Assembly (NCBI RefSeq): GCF_002554705.1
Contig: NZ_PDEP01000010.1
Coordinates: 62,001 to 126,000 of the forward strand
Direction of reading: 5' to 3'
Length of the DNA: 64,000 nucleotides
From: Longimonas halophila
GTDB lineage: Bacteria > Bacteroidota > Rhodothermia > Rhodothermales > Salinibacteraceae
The notes under the pieces are model-generated. The model worked only from the letters and a program-made list of their open reading frames with translations. It had not been told where the DNA came from and did no database searches. This document shows positions 8,575 through 16,801 of this stretch, one piece after another; the first letter of the stretch is position 1; each line of letters starts with the position of its first letter. Both the position numbers and the translations under genes were made by a program.

Positions 8575-9108
8575 TTAGCTGGCAAGCAGACGTCGAACGC
8601 GCTGCACAACGGCTTTAGGAGATGAGTCGGCATCAACGTGGAAGGGGGCCTGCTCGTAAGCGGCTCGGCGGCGGTTTAGCAGGCGGGCAATATGGTTGTG
8701 CAGTGCAGTTCCCTCAAGCGGTGTGCCATCGTTGCTCCATAGGAGCGGGCGGTGGGCGGCGTCGGGGGCCAGGCGGTGGTAGAGTGTCTCTGCATCTACG
8801 CATAGATATACGACCGTACCCAACTGCTGTGCATGCTGCATGCGGTCGGGGTCGACCAGCATACCGCCACCGGTGGCGACTACAGCGTGGCGATGGGTTG
8901 CTGTAGCAATTAGCGCATCGGCCTCTCGCTTCCGAAACGCCGCTTCGCCCTCCTGCGCAAAATACTGGGGGATGCGCATCCCAACCTGCTCCTCGATCCA
9001 GGCATCTGTATCCACAAAGGGCCATCCCAGATCGGTAGCAAGTAGCTTACCGATGGTCGACTTGCCGCTTCCCATAAAACCGGTAAGGTAGATGCGCATG
9101 ATGCTCAT
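8575..9108 (-). CDS. aroK: Shikimate kinase
   Basis: A 177-residue P-loop kinase: GFMGSGKSTIGKLLA (Walker A), DTDAWIEEQVG (the DTD shikimate-binding motif), FRKREADAL with the conserved Arg, VVATGGGMLVDP (the GGG substrate loop), and a C-terminal NRRRAAYEQAP matching the family's R..Y segment. It phosphorylates shikimate at the 3-OH in the pathway to chorismate and aromatic amino acids. Starts are possible at 9108 or 9099 (MRIYLTGFMG); both are ATG and differ by three residues. It is a single gene, not joined to other aro genes here. Confidence 0.95.
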   Translation of the reverse strand: MSIMRIYLTGFMGSGKSTIGKLLATDLGWPFVDTDAWIEEQVGMRIPQYFAQEGEAAFRKREADALIATATHRHAVVATGGGMLVDPDRMQHAQQLGTVVYLCVDAETLYHRLAPDAAHRPLLWSNDGTPLEGTALHNHIARLLNRRRAAYEQAPFHVDADSSPKAVVQRVRRLLAS

Positions 9109-9345
9109 ACCTGGGTGAGATAGAATAAAGCGAAGTGACGCCGCTCTTTACGGTGGGTTTGCTTCAGAGTTTAGGATACAGTTGGCGTAAGGGGGTTGTA
9201 GGCGTGTCGCATTTCTGAAAAGCAGTGGCTATGAAATACCTGTAGCGACTGCGTTCGTCTATATCGAGCGGTCTCCTCCCGTATTGTGGGCGCCTTTGCA
9301 GTGGCGTGACGCGTCGCTTTCGCACTCCGATACAATTCACAACAC

Positions 9346-9351
9346 GAGGAG
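9346..9351 (+). promoter_or_regulatory. Shine-Dalgarno-like GAGGAG before the peroxidase gene
   Basis: GAGGAG lies 6 nt before the ATG at 9358. Most genes in this window lack such a site, so this unusually good match supports the chosen start. Confidence 0.6.
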
Positions 9352-9357
9352 ATTGTT

Positions 9358-10836
9358 ATGCCGCATCATCATGGAATGACAAGCCTGAAAGGCATTCATG
9401 CATTTTGCCGCTACGGACACCAGGGCGCACGGGGCGATCGCTTCGGTCGGCTGTTTAACCTGCCCCCGCTGTACATGCGTCCCGATCAGTTGCAGCAGAT
9501 CGGGCGGCCCGGTGGGCCGATGGATGGCGGGAGCGCATCCGACCGCACCAACTCGGTACCGGTAGGAACGGTGTTCTTTGGCCAGTTCATCGACCACGAT
9601 ATCACGCTCGATGTAACGTCGAGCCTCGCCGAGGTGAACGACGAGGCCGAGACGCCCAATGTGCGCACGCCCACGCTCGATTTGGATTCGGTGTACGGGG
9701 GCGGCCCCGAGGCCAGCCCGCACCTGTACCACGGCTCGGGCGAGTTTGGCGGCGTGAAGCTTCTGACTGGAGCCGATGGCACGGCGGCGCAGGTCGACGG
9801 CGCACCGCAGCCCGATGATCTGGCCGCTGCCGATCTGTCGCGCACCGCGCACGGTACGGCGCTCATTGGCGACCCGCGTAACGACGAGAACCGCATCATC
9901 TCGCAGATGCATCTGGCCATGCTGCGGTTTCACAATCACGTCGTCGATACGCTACACGGGGGCGCCCAGAACGGCGAAGCGCTCACCGGACACGAACTCT
10001 ACGAAGCCGCCCGGCGCCTTACGACTTGGCACTACCAGTGGACGGTCGTCGAGGACTTTCTGCCTGCGATGTGCGGGCGTGCGGTGGTCGCTGACATTCT
10101 GGGCAACGGACGGCGGTTCTTCTGCTCCGACACCGACGTCCCGTTCATTCCCATCGAGTTTTCAGTAGCGGCGTACCGGTTTGGCCACTCGATGATACCC
10201 CAGCGCATCCACATTCAGCGCTCAAATCCCACGCACCACGTGTTTGGGCCCACACTGGGGCATGGGTTTAGTCCGCTCAGCAGCCCCGCTGCCGTGGTGG
10301 ACTGGTACGAGCTGGCAGCGACCTCGGCTGATCGTAATGTGCAGATGGCCGAGAAACTCGATAGCAAACTCGCGCCCGACTTGCTGGATCTTCCGTTCAT
10401 CCAGCCGCCGGCTGAGGCGTCGCTGGCCACGCGTAATCTGTTGCGCGGTCAAGCATTCTTGCTGCCCAGTGGCGAGCAGATAGCGCGCGCTATGGAGCGC
10501 CCCAGCGACGAGATCGACAATGTATCGACTGCCGCGCAGAACATGGCAGGGTCAGATATCGACCTGCGCTCGGGTACCCCGCTGTGGTTCTACCTGCTGG
10601 TGGAAGCAGAGCGCATTGGGCGAGAAACCGAGCCGGGACTGTTCGAGGAGCGCGAGGGCCTTGGCCCCGTTGGTGCCCGGATTGTCGCCGAGACGCTGAT
10701 TGGGCTCTTGGAGCTCGACGGGCGATCCTACCTGGCGCAAAACCGGAGCTGGCATCCCAGCGACGGGGTCGGCGTGGCCACGCTGGGCCAGATGCTGACG
10801 TACGAGGTGCCGCAGCCCGATCCGGCCATGGCATAG
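9358..10836 (+). CDS. Animal-type haem peroxidase (peroxidase-cyclooxygenase superfamily)
   Basis: A 492-residue protein with the superfamily's hallmarks: FFGQFIDHD with distal His80 and the adjacent Asp, LDSVYG near residue 110, GDPRNDEN (171-178) with the catalytic Arg174, and AYRFGHSMIP with proximal His277. No signal peptide or extra domain is seen, so it looks like a compact cytoplasmic bacterial form that uses haem b and hydrogen peroxide. The natural substrate is unknown. It is divergent from aroK, with a 249-bp gap in which no clear promoter was seen. The first 20 residues (MPHHHGMTSL) are His-rich. Confidence 0.9.
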   Translation: MPHHHGMTSLKGIHAFCRYGHQGARGDRFGRLFNLPPLYMRPDQLQQIGRPGGPMDGGSASDRTNSVPVGTVFFGQFIDHDITLDVTSSLAEVNDEAETPNVRTPTLDLDSVYGGGPEASPHLYHGSGEFGGVKLLTGADGTAAQVDGAPQPDDLAAADLSRTAHGTALIGDPRNDENRIISQMHLAMLRFHNHVVDTLHGGAQNGEALTGHELYEAARRLTTWHYQWTVVEDFLPAMCGRAVVADILGNGRRFFCSDTDVPFIPIEFSVAAYRFGHSMIPQRIHIQRSNPTHHVFGPTLGHGFSPLSSPAAVVDWYELAATSADRNVQMAEKLDSKLAPDLLDLPFIQPPAEASLATRNLLRGQAFLLPSGEQIARAMERPSDEIDNVSTAAQNMAGSDIDLRSGTPLWFYLLVEAERIGRETEPGLFEEREGLGPVGARIVAETLIGLLELDGRSYLAQNRSWHPSDGVGVATLGQMLTYEVPQPDPAMA

Positions 10837-10973
10837 CGCTGATGGGGAAGCACGGCGATAAGGCGTTGGATACGAAGAGGGGCCGCCATGGTGCGGAACG
10901 CCTGGGGGAATGAGGGCTACAGGCAGCATCCGATTGATTCTGCGTGATGGTCTCCGCACTTGTGTCCAACGCT

Positions 10974-11714
10974 ATGCCGCGCCTGCGCCTCTGCATCGAA
11001 TACGACGGTACCAACTTTCATGGGTGGCAGGTGCAGCCGGAGGTGCCCACGGTGCAGGGCGCACTGGAGGAGGCGCTCGATACAGTGCTCGATCCTGCGC
11101 CGCGCCTGACCGGCTCCGGTCGCACCGATGCCGGCGTCCACGCGCGCGGTCAGGTGGCCCATGTCGATGTGCCCGACGGCACCGATCCGTATCGCCTGCG
11201 CCGCAGCCTGAATGCGCTCACCCCGCCGGGCATTGCCGTGCGACAGGTGGAGCGTACGCACGCGGACTTCCATGCCCGCTACGATGCTCGCTGGCGACGC
11301 TACCACTACTATCTGTGCACGCAGCCGCGCGCGCTGGAGCGACACATCCGCACCCACGTGCGCCCGGTGCCCGACTTCGACGCCATACAGCAGGCTACGC
11401 CCGACCTGCTGGGTGAACAGCACTTCGGTGCGTTCTGCCTGGTGCAGTCGGAGACGGAGAACCGCGTGTGCACCATCCGGCACGCGCAGTGGGTGCCGGA
11501 GAGTGACCGTGGCGACTGGCGCTTTGAGATTGAGGGCTCGCGCTTCCTGCACGGCATGGTGCGCGCTATTGTAGGCACGCTGCTCGATATTGGGCAAGGG
11601 CGGCGTCCGGTCGATGATCTGCCGCGCGTGTTAGCAACCAAAGACCGCCGCGAAGCCGGACCCGCCATGCCGCCCGAGGGGCTGGTGCTGGAGCGGGTGG
11701 AGTACGAGGCATAA
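10974..11714 (+). CDS. truA: tRNA pseudouridine(38-40) synthase
   Basis: A 246-residue Tru[18 protein letters not shown] at the N-terminus, [10 protein letters not shown], and [14 protein letters not shown] containing the catalytic Asp. Further family blocks are [18 protein letters not shown] and [21 protein letters not shown]. It isomerises uridines 38-40 in the anticodon arm of many tRNAs. The ATG at 10974 is chosen because the conserved N-terminus begins there; GTG at 10944 and ATG at 10947 would add an unconserved leader. It converges on the M28 peptidase gene across a strong hairpin. Confidence 0.95.
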   Translation: MPRLRLCIEYDGTNFHGWQVQPEVPTVQGALEEALDTVLDPAPRLTGSGRTDAGVHARGQVAHVDVPDGTDPYRLRRSLNALTPPGIAVRQVERTHADFHARYDARWRRYHYYLCTQPRALERHIRTHVRPVPDFDAIQQATPDLLGEQHFGAFCLVQSETENRVCTIRHAQWVPESDRGDWRFEIEGSRFLHGMVRAIVGTLLDIGQGRRPVDDLPRVLATKDRREAGPAMPPEGLVLERVEYEA

Positions 11715-11720
11715 ACCGTA

Positions 11721-11776
11721 GTAGAGACGTCTCACTGGGTTGCAGCAGTAGAGACGCCCCAGTGGGACGTCTCTAC
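11721..11776. terminator. Long hairpin between convergent truA and M28 genes
   Basis: Arms GTAGAGACGTCTCACTGGG (11721-11739) and CCCAGTGGGACGTCTCTAC (11758-11776) pair over 19 positions with one G-T wobble, around an 18-nt loop. The loop repeats part of the arm (GTAGAGACG), as if an earlier copy were nested. The stop codon of the leftward M28 gene lies inside the right arm. It probably ends transcription from both sides. The GTAGAGACGT end suggests a member of a dispersed palindrome family. Confidence 0.7.
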
Positions 11777-13878
11777 TGCAATTGCGTCGTGACTGCGTCG
11801 ATGCGGTCGACCAGATCCGCAAACGCCTGTTCGTAGCGATCCAACCACGCGTTTAGGTCGGAGGCGTCGGTTTCCAGTTCGTAGCGCAGGCCCGGTAGCA
11901 TCCACGACGCGTATCCGCTGAAGGGATCGGGCGAGACGTAGAGCGAGCGGTGCAGTCCGCCCGATTGCAAGCCGTCGGCATCCATGAGGGCGCGGCTGAG
12001 CTGAAGCAGCGCCTGGTTGAGCTCGGGGGAGGCCGAACGTCCGGACTCTACGTACGCATCGCGCGCTTCCGTGAAGGCCGCGGCTGCAGCCGCCATCTCG
12101 TCGGCCAGGGTGCGGAGCGGGGCCGGGTCGAAATCGATGTCGCGTTCGGTGGCAATCTCTTCGAGGGCGTCGAGGTGGGCGTGCGTGTCCTGCGCGTAGC
12201 GCTCCACGTCGTAGGGCAGCACGTCGGCATTAGCAAAGCGCAGCGCCAGCAGGCCGTCGACCTGGGCGAGGGTGGCTCCGCTCTGAAACGAGGGATCACC
12301 GAAGCGCTCGTACCAGGCGAAGGAGTCGTAGTTGGAGTGGTAGATGGGTGTGTTGCCCGACATGGAGAGCGATGCCGACGGCACGCCGATGTGCGTCACG
12401 AAGCCCACGTGGTCGGAGCCGCCGCCCAGGTTGCCGAGGGCATCGTCGGCGGCGTCATGACGCGTAGCGAGGTGGTCGTACACCGTGTCGGCATCGTCGT
12501 TGGGATGCGGAACGGAGCGGGCGGCATTGAGGATCGGCTGCTTCATGAGCGGTGAGGCCGCCCCACTAAAGCGGAGCCCCGTCGCGGCACCATCCGCGTT
12601 GATGTAGGTGACGCCCCCGGCATCCAACTGCTCCTTGAGTTGACGCACCCACTCCAGCGAGCCCAGGATGCCGTACTCCTCGGCATCCCAGTGGGCAATC
12701 AGGATGCTGCGGCGTGGGGCGCAGTCGCTATCGAGCGATCCGAGCGCGTCGGCCAGGGTGAGCAGCGAGGCCGTGCCGCTATTCGGATCGGTGGCGCCAA
12801 AGGCCCAGGCGTCGAAGTGCGACCCGAGGATGATCCATTCGTCGGGATGCGTGGTGCCTTCGAGCACGCCCACGACGTTGGTGGCGCGGGTGATGTCTTT
12901 CGGCTGCTCCACCGACAGCTCTACGGTGAGCGCTGCGCCGCCAGTCACGCGGTAGGTGAACGGCAAGCCGCCCTGCCAGCCGCCGGGCACCGCATCGCCC
13001 TGCATGCGCGAGAGGATTTCGCGGGCGGAGCGGTACGAGAGCGGCGCTACGGGGATGCGGGGCAGGTCGGCCTCGGCGGGGTCAAGGCGCTCGGGACTGT
13101 TGGGGTCGTCGAGCGGGAGGGCGGGGCCATCGGGCGTGAGCGGGTCGCCGCCCAGCGGAGTCAGGATGGAGCCGCGCTGGATGCCGCTCTCGTGCACATA
13201 ACGTCCCTCGGGATAGGTGAGGCCCTGCGTGTAGCCGCTGTCTGCGGGATCGGTGTACATGATGAGTCCGGCTGCGCCATATTCTTCGGCGTACTTGGCT
13301 TTGTAGCCGCGAAAGTTGCCACCGTAGCGCGCAATCACGATTTTGCCCGACAGGTCGATGCCCATCTCATCGAGCTGCTGAAAGTCCGCACGCCGCCCGT
13401 AGTTGGCGTAGACGATCTCGGCGGTGACGGTGCCCGAGGCCGCGTACGCGTTCCATCCGGGGCCAAGGGCGGGGTGATCCGAAAAGCGGTCATCCTCCAG
13501 AATGTCTTCCTGAATACCCAACGGCATGCGCTGCGGCGTAACGAGTGCGACAGAGGCAGAAGCCTCCTCGGGATTGGGCATGTAGAGATCGTACGGGTAG
13601 CGGTCCACCTGGAACCCGGCGGCCTCCATCTGCCGACCGATGTACATGCCGACCTCGTCGTTGGCCTCGGTACCGGCGGGGTGCGGATCGGCGGTGAGGG
13701 CTTCGAGGTGGGCGCGGAAGCCGTCGGACGAGGGCGCATCGAGGAATTGGGCTTCACACTGTTGCTGCGTGGCGGCACGGTCGGGGGTAAAGCCGGTCAG
13801 TGCCTGTCCGGAGACCGGATGGGGCTCGGCAGCGAGCAGGAGCACGGCACAAACGAGACAGAGAATCCAGGAACGCAT
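11773..13878 (-). CDS. M28-family metallopeptidase, glutamate carboxypeptidase II-like
   Basis: The ATG at 13878 gives 701 residues starting with a signal peptide (MRSWILCLVCAVLLLAAEP). The order is that of PSMA/glutamate carboxypeptidase II: an N-terminal segment, a protease-associated domain (KIVIARYGGNFRGYKAKYAEEYGAAG region), the M28 catalytic domain and a C-terminal helical dimerisation domain. Zinc ligands and catalytic residues are visible in LGSHFDAWAFGATDPNSGTA, HWDAEEYGILGS (catalytic Glu) and IYHSNYDSF. It is expected to be exported and to cut C-terminal acidic residues or dipeptides from peptides. The open frame upstream to 14067 is not thought to be translated. Confidence 0.9.
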   Translation of the reverse strand: MRSWILCLVCAVLLLAAEPHPVSGQALTGFTPDRAATQQQCEAQFLDAPSSDGFRAHLEALTADPHPAGTEANDEVGMYIGRQMEAAGFQVDRYPYDLYMPNPEEASASVALVTPQRMPLGIQEDILEDDRFSDHPALGPGWNAYAASGTVTAEIVYANYGRRADFQQLDEMGIDLSGKIVIARYGGNFRGYKAKYAEEYGAAGLIMYTDPADSGYTQGLTYPEGRYVHESGIQRGSILTPLGGDPLTPDGPALPLDDPNSPERLDPAEADLPRIPVAPLSYRSAREILSRMQGDAVPGGWQGGLPFTYRVTGGAALTVELSVEQPKDITRATNVVGVLEGTTHPDEWIILGSHFDAWAFGATDPNSGTASLLTLADALGSLDSDCAPRRSILIAHWDAEEYGILGSLEWVRQLKEQLDAGGVTYINADGAATGLRFSGAASPLMKQPILNAARSVPHPNDDADTVYDHLATRHDAADDALGNLGGGSDHVGFVTHIGVPSASLSMSGNTPIYHSNYDSFAWYERFGDPSFQSGATLAQVDGLLALRFANADVLPYDVERYAQDTHAHLDALEEIATERDIDFDPAPLRTLADEMAAAAAAFTEARDAYVESGRSASPELNQALLQLSRALMDADGLQSGGLHRSLYVSPDPFSGYASWMLPGLRYELETDASDLNAWLDRYEQAFADLVDRIDAVTTQLQ

Positions 13879-14072
13879 AGGCAAGAGGGCAAGAGACAGA
13901 GCGGGTGGCGGATGTGCAGTATCGCTTTCGTTTCCATCAAACTCAAATAGAGCACGGCTAACCTTTGCGTGCGCTGGTTCGTATGGTGTATGCAGGCGCG
14001 TTGCGCACGAAACCGCATAGATGCAAAGCGCTTCCATCACGCCCGTTTTTCGATTAATAGGTACCATGTTTT

Positions 14073-15350
14073 ATGCCCGATACCGTCGCTCCGCCGCGTC
14101 CTGAGTCGGCCACCTTCCAGGTCGATACCGAATCGATGCCGCTCGAACAGGTACTGGTGCACACGCCGGGCCACGAGATGGAACTGGTGGCGCCGGACAA
14201 TCGCCTGGACCTGCTCTTCGACGACATTCTGTTTCTGGGCAATGCCCGCGATGAGCACTTGCTCATGTGCACGCTCTTCGAGAAGGTGGTGGATGCGCCG
14301 GGGGCGGTCTTGCAGGTGAGCGAGCTGCTGCTGGATGTATTTCAGCAGGAGGATGCGCGGGCGGATTTCATCGACCGGCTCTGTCGTGTGATGCCGGAGA
14401 CGAACATCCAGGCGGTGCGGCATGAGCTGAAGCAGCTGGCTCCGAGCGAACTGCATAGCCTGGCGCTCACCGGAGAGTCGCCACTGCCGCTGCGGCTGCC
14501 ACCGCTGCCGAACCTTATGTTTACGCGCGACTTGGCGGCGGTGGTGCACGACCGCATTGTGATTAGCCATGCCGCCACGGCAGCGCGCTCGCGCGAGAGT
14601 ATCATCATGCAGGTGCTGCTGCACCACCACCGGTTCTTTAACGATGTGAAAGACCGCGTCATCACATTGCCGGAGGGCGTCACGTTCGAGGGCGGCGACC
14701 TGCTCATGGCCGCGCCCGATGTGCTGCTCATTGGGCACTCCGAGCGTACGTCGTTTGGCGCGATCATGGCGATTGCGCATCAGGTGTTTGAGCACACGCC
14801 CATTGAGCACGTGCTGGCGGTGGATCTGCCGAAGCGCCGCTCCACCATGCATCTGGATACGGTGTTTACGTTTGCCTCGCCAAACGAGTGCGTGGCCTTC
14901 CCGCCACTGGTCGACGACCCGAGCTACGGCTACGCGGTGCATCTTACCGAGGGCAGCGAGCCGGGCCAGTTCATCACCGATATGCGTCCGAACCTGTGTG
15001 ACGTGCTGAACGACTTAATCGACCGCGACCTCACGTTCATTCCGTGCGGGGGGCCGGATCGCATCAACCAGGAGCGCGAGCAGTGGACCGACGGCGCGAA
15101 TGTGTTTGCGGTAGCGCCGGGCGTTATTGTGGGATATGAACGCAACCGCCGCACGTTCGAGGAGCTGCGCAACCACGGATACCGCGTGGTGTCCGCCGAG
15201 AACTTCCTGTCATACTACCAGGACAGCACGTTCACACCGGGGGATGAGAAGCTGGCCATTCAACTGGCCGGCACCGAACTCTCACGCGGACGCGGCGGCC
15301 CCCGCTGCATGACGCTGCCCCTGGCCCGCACGTCGATTCATGATATGTAG
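14073..15350 (+). CDS. arcA: Arginine deiminase
   Basis: A 425-residue guanidino-group hydrolase: NLMFTRDLAAVV, TFEGGDLLMAAPDVLLIG, STMHLDTVFTF (catalytic His), DGANVFAVAPG and SRGRGGPRCMTLPL with the nucleophilic Cys. It converts arginine to citrulline and ammonia. The ornithine carbamoyltransferase and carbamate kinase of the fermentative ADI pathway are not beside it, so the enzyme may serve nitrogen release or acid/osmotic protection, or the partners lie elsewhere. It is divergent from the M28 peptidase gene, whose product could supply peptides; that link is only positional. Confidence 0.95.
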   Translation: MPDTVAPPRPESATFQVDTESMPLEQVLVHTPGHEMELVAPDNRLDLLFDDILFLGNARDEHLLMCTLFEKVVDAPGAVLQVSELLLDVFQQEDARADFIDRLCRVMPETNIQAVRHELKQLAPSELHSLALTGESPLPLRLPPLPNLMFTRDLAAVVHDRIVISHAATAARSRESIIMQVLLHHHRFFNDVKDRVITLPEGVTFEGGDLLMAAPDVLLIGHSERTSFGAIMAIAHQVFEHTPIEHVLAVDLPKRRSTMHLDTVFTFASPNECVAFPPLVDDPSYGYAVHLTEGSEPGQFITDMRPNLCDVLNDLIDRDLTFIPCGGPDRINQEREQWTDGANVFAVAPGVIVGYERNRRTFEELRNHGYRVVSAENFLSYYQDSTFTPGDEKLAIQLAGTELSRGRGGPRCMTLPLARTSIHDM

Positions 15351-15363
15351 AGGGTAAGGTTGA

Positions 15364-15750
15364 GAGCCTGTTTTGATTTCCAAAAAAGTTGGTCCCAAAC
15401 CCTCGTCTTTCAGACGAGCCGCTTTCAGCATCGCTTTTCGGGAAAGGCGGTCTTGCGTAGAGACCGCCTTTCTCCAGGCACTACGGAGTTGGCAAATTGC
15501 CTGAGCAAAAGAGTGCGGGGTGGGCAGTTTGGTTCGAGAATAAGCTTCAGCCGACTTTCAGTCGGCCATCAAACCCACCGACTTTCAGTCGGTGGTGGTT
15601 TAGTTTTTACTTTGGGCTGCGAGCGGCTTCAATGGGCTGCAAATTGCCCCCGATCTCGACCCGTAGCCCCGGCTACGAACCTCCATCGCGGTCCAATTTT
15701 CGCCACATTGCTGCTCGCTCTCGCCTGCAAACCCAAACCCAAACAGACTC
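15364..15750 (+). mobile_element. MITE-like repeat with TNA target duplication, enlarged copy A
   Basis: Bounded by TGA on both sides (15361-15363 and 15751-15753). The ends are imperfect inverted repeats: GAGCCTGTTTTGATTTC on the left, and on the right the complement of GAGTCTGTTTGGGTTTG. Bases about 15604-15750 match copy B (26513-26697) in inverse orientation, including the conserved hairpin CGTAGCCCCGGCTACG. Compared with B, about 220 bp carrying several small hairpins sits between the left end and the shared core. No transposase is encoded. Confidence 0.75.
15402..15595. repeat. Cluster of small hairpins inside copy A
   Basis: Three hairpins share a TTC loop flanked by CT and AG but have different stems: CTCGTCT-TTC-AGACGAG (15402-15418), GCCGACT-TTC-AGTCGGC (15550-15566), and a 9-bp stem CCACCGACT-TTC-AGTCGGTGG (15575-15595). 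A fourth, at 15442-15472, has a 12-bp stem GAAAGGCGGTCT with a 7-nt loop. Stem bases change while pairing is kept. Confidence 0.75.
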
Positions 15751-15879
15751 TGAAGCTGTGGGATGCGAAAGGCTCTGTGTACAAACGGAAATCATCGCAG
15801 CATTCTGTCGTCTTGAGCGGAGGACGAACCATGTCGTCGGATGCCAGGCGATTGCTCTCGGAATAGAAACTTCGCAGCA

Positions 15880-15899
15880 TCCAACGGTCCCCCGTTGGA
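15880..15899. repeat. Hairpin with CGGTCCCCCG core, copy 1
   Basis: TCCAACGG-TCCC-CCGTTGGA, an 8-bp stem with a 4-nt loop, 46 bp before the tadA start. Its core recurs inverted at 16546-16567, after tadA, on a different stem. Confidence 0.6.
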
Positions 15900-15944
15900 C
15901 GTTTGCATTGTCGGCACGCCGTATCGAATAAAGCACGCATCCCC

Positions 15945-16415
15945 ATGGCCCTGTCTTCGCTCCTTGACGCCGACCGCACGTGGATGCAGAAGGCCTTTCG
16001 CGAGGCCGAGCGCGCCTTCGACGCCGACGAGGTGCCCGTGGGCGCGGTGATCGTCCACGACGGGCGCGTGGTGGGGCGCGGGCACAACCTGGTCGAGCAA
16101 CTGGGCGACCCCACGGCGCACGCTGAGATCATGGCGGTGACGGCGGCCTGCGACACGCTCGGACGCAAATTTCTGCACGACTGCACGCTGTACGTCACCC
16201 TCGAACCCTGCCCGATGTGCGCCGGGGCGCTGGTGCATGCCCGTCTGAAGCGTCTGGTGTTCGGCGCCTACGACGAAAAAGCGGGCGCGGTGGATACGCT
16301 CTTCCGCATCGGGCAAGATGAGCGCCTGAATCACCAGATTGAGGTTGTTGGCGGACTCGAATCCGACCGCGCCTCCAGCATGCTACGGGCGTTTTTCCGC
16401 GCGAAACGGGGGTAG
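15945..16415 (+). CDS. tadA: tRNA-specific adenosine deaminase
   Basis: A 156-residue member of the cytidine/deoxycytidylate deaminase fold: VPVGAVIV, DPTAHAEIMAV (His zinc ligand and catalytic Glu) and VTLEPCPMCAGALVHARL (two Cys zinc ligands), followed by VFGAYDEKAGAV typical of TadA. It converts A34 to inosine in the wobble position of tRNA-Arg(ACG). The ATG at 15945 is chosen; the frame upstream runs into the palindromic repeat region. Hairpins with the same core lie on both sides of the gene. Confidence 0.93.
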   Translation: MALSSLLDADRTWMQKAFREAERAFDADEVPVGAVIVHDGRVVGRGHNLVEQLGDPTAHAEIMAVTAACDTLGRKFLHDCTLYVTLEPCPMCAGALVHARLKRLVFGAYDEKAGAVDTLFRIGQDERLNHQIEVVGGLESDRASSMLRAFFRAKRG

Positions 16416-16447
16416 ATGTGGTGAAATGGAGGGATGGAAGGGTGGAG

Positions 16448-16511
16448 GGATGGCGGTCTGCGTCTGGGCGTGCTGCCATTCCGTAGGGACATGGCGCGCC
16501 CGTGCCCCTAC
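16448..16511 (+). repeat. Dispersed repeat with GTAGGGACA palindrome, copy left of cyclase gene
   Basis: About 64 bp starting GGATGGCGGTCTGCG and ending in an imperfect palindrome (16483-16511; left part GTAGGGACATGGCGCGCC). It matches 17755-17819 in the same orientation with several differences, so the two copies bracket the cyclase-family gene. A short palindrome-only copy lies at 26024-26051. Confidence 0.7.
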
Positions 16512-16545
16512 GCGGGTCGGACGCAGGAGCGTCTTCCGCCCCATG

Positions 16546-16567
16546 CACCGACGGGGGACCGTCGGTG
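16546..16567. repeat. Hairpin with CGGTCCCCCG core (inverted), copy 2
   Basis: CACCGACGG-GGGA-CCGTCGGTG, a 9-bp stem with a 4-nt loop. The complement reads CGGTCCCCCG in the centre, as in the hairpin at 15880-15899, on a different stem. Confidence 0.6.
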
Positions 16568-16649
16568 ACAGGTCCTGGGATTAATCTCAAAGGTAGTGGG
16601 TAGACGCTAAGTGATAAAGCTAAGGGACACCGAACTCTCGTTTTGTTCG

Positions 16650-16715
16650 AACCCCCTCTCCCTTCGGGTTTCTCCCCCTTTTCCAAGGGGGAGATGTCGG
16701 CAGACAGAGGGGGTT
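16650..16715. repeat. Nested palindromic repeat, copy 2
   Basis: Outer arms AACCCCCTCT (16650-16659) and AGAGGGGGTT (16706-16715) enclose an inner hairpin TCTCCCCCTT-TTCC-AAGGGGGAGA (16671-16694). This is the same architecture as 2850-2928. The stretch 16416-16801 holds this element, the hairpin at 16546 and the repeat at 16448, and no gene that I can support. Confidence 0.65.
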
Positions 16716-16801
16716 GGGACAGACTACGATGATGTAGCCTACATGACAATCACTTATCATTGAACCGCTGCCATCTCAAAAAGTCACACGCTGTGCTCCT
16801 A

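Noticed and set aside
12640-13950. 436-residue plus-strand open frame
   Set aside because: Antisense to the M28 peptidase gene, which carries the zinc motifs; high GC at third positions keeps the opposite frame open.
14073-15350. Arginine deiminase fermentation operon
   Set aside because: arcA stands alone; no ornithine carbamoyltransferase, carbamate kinase or arginine/ornithine antiporter gene is adjacent.
15402-15595. CRISPR-like array of repeated short elements
   Set aside because: Units differ in stem sequence and spacing, there are no equal spacers and no cas genes.
16640-16680. tRNA-like T-arm (GTTCGAACC)
   Set aside because: No acceptor, D or anticodon arms could be paired around it, and it forms part of the nested palindrome at 16650-16715.
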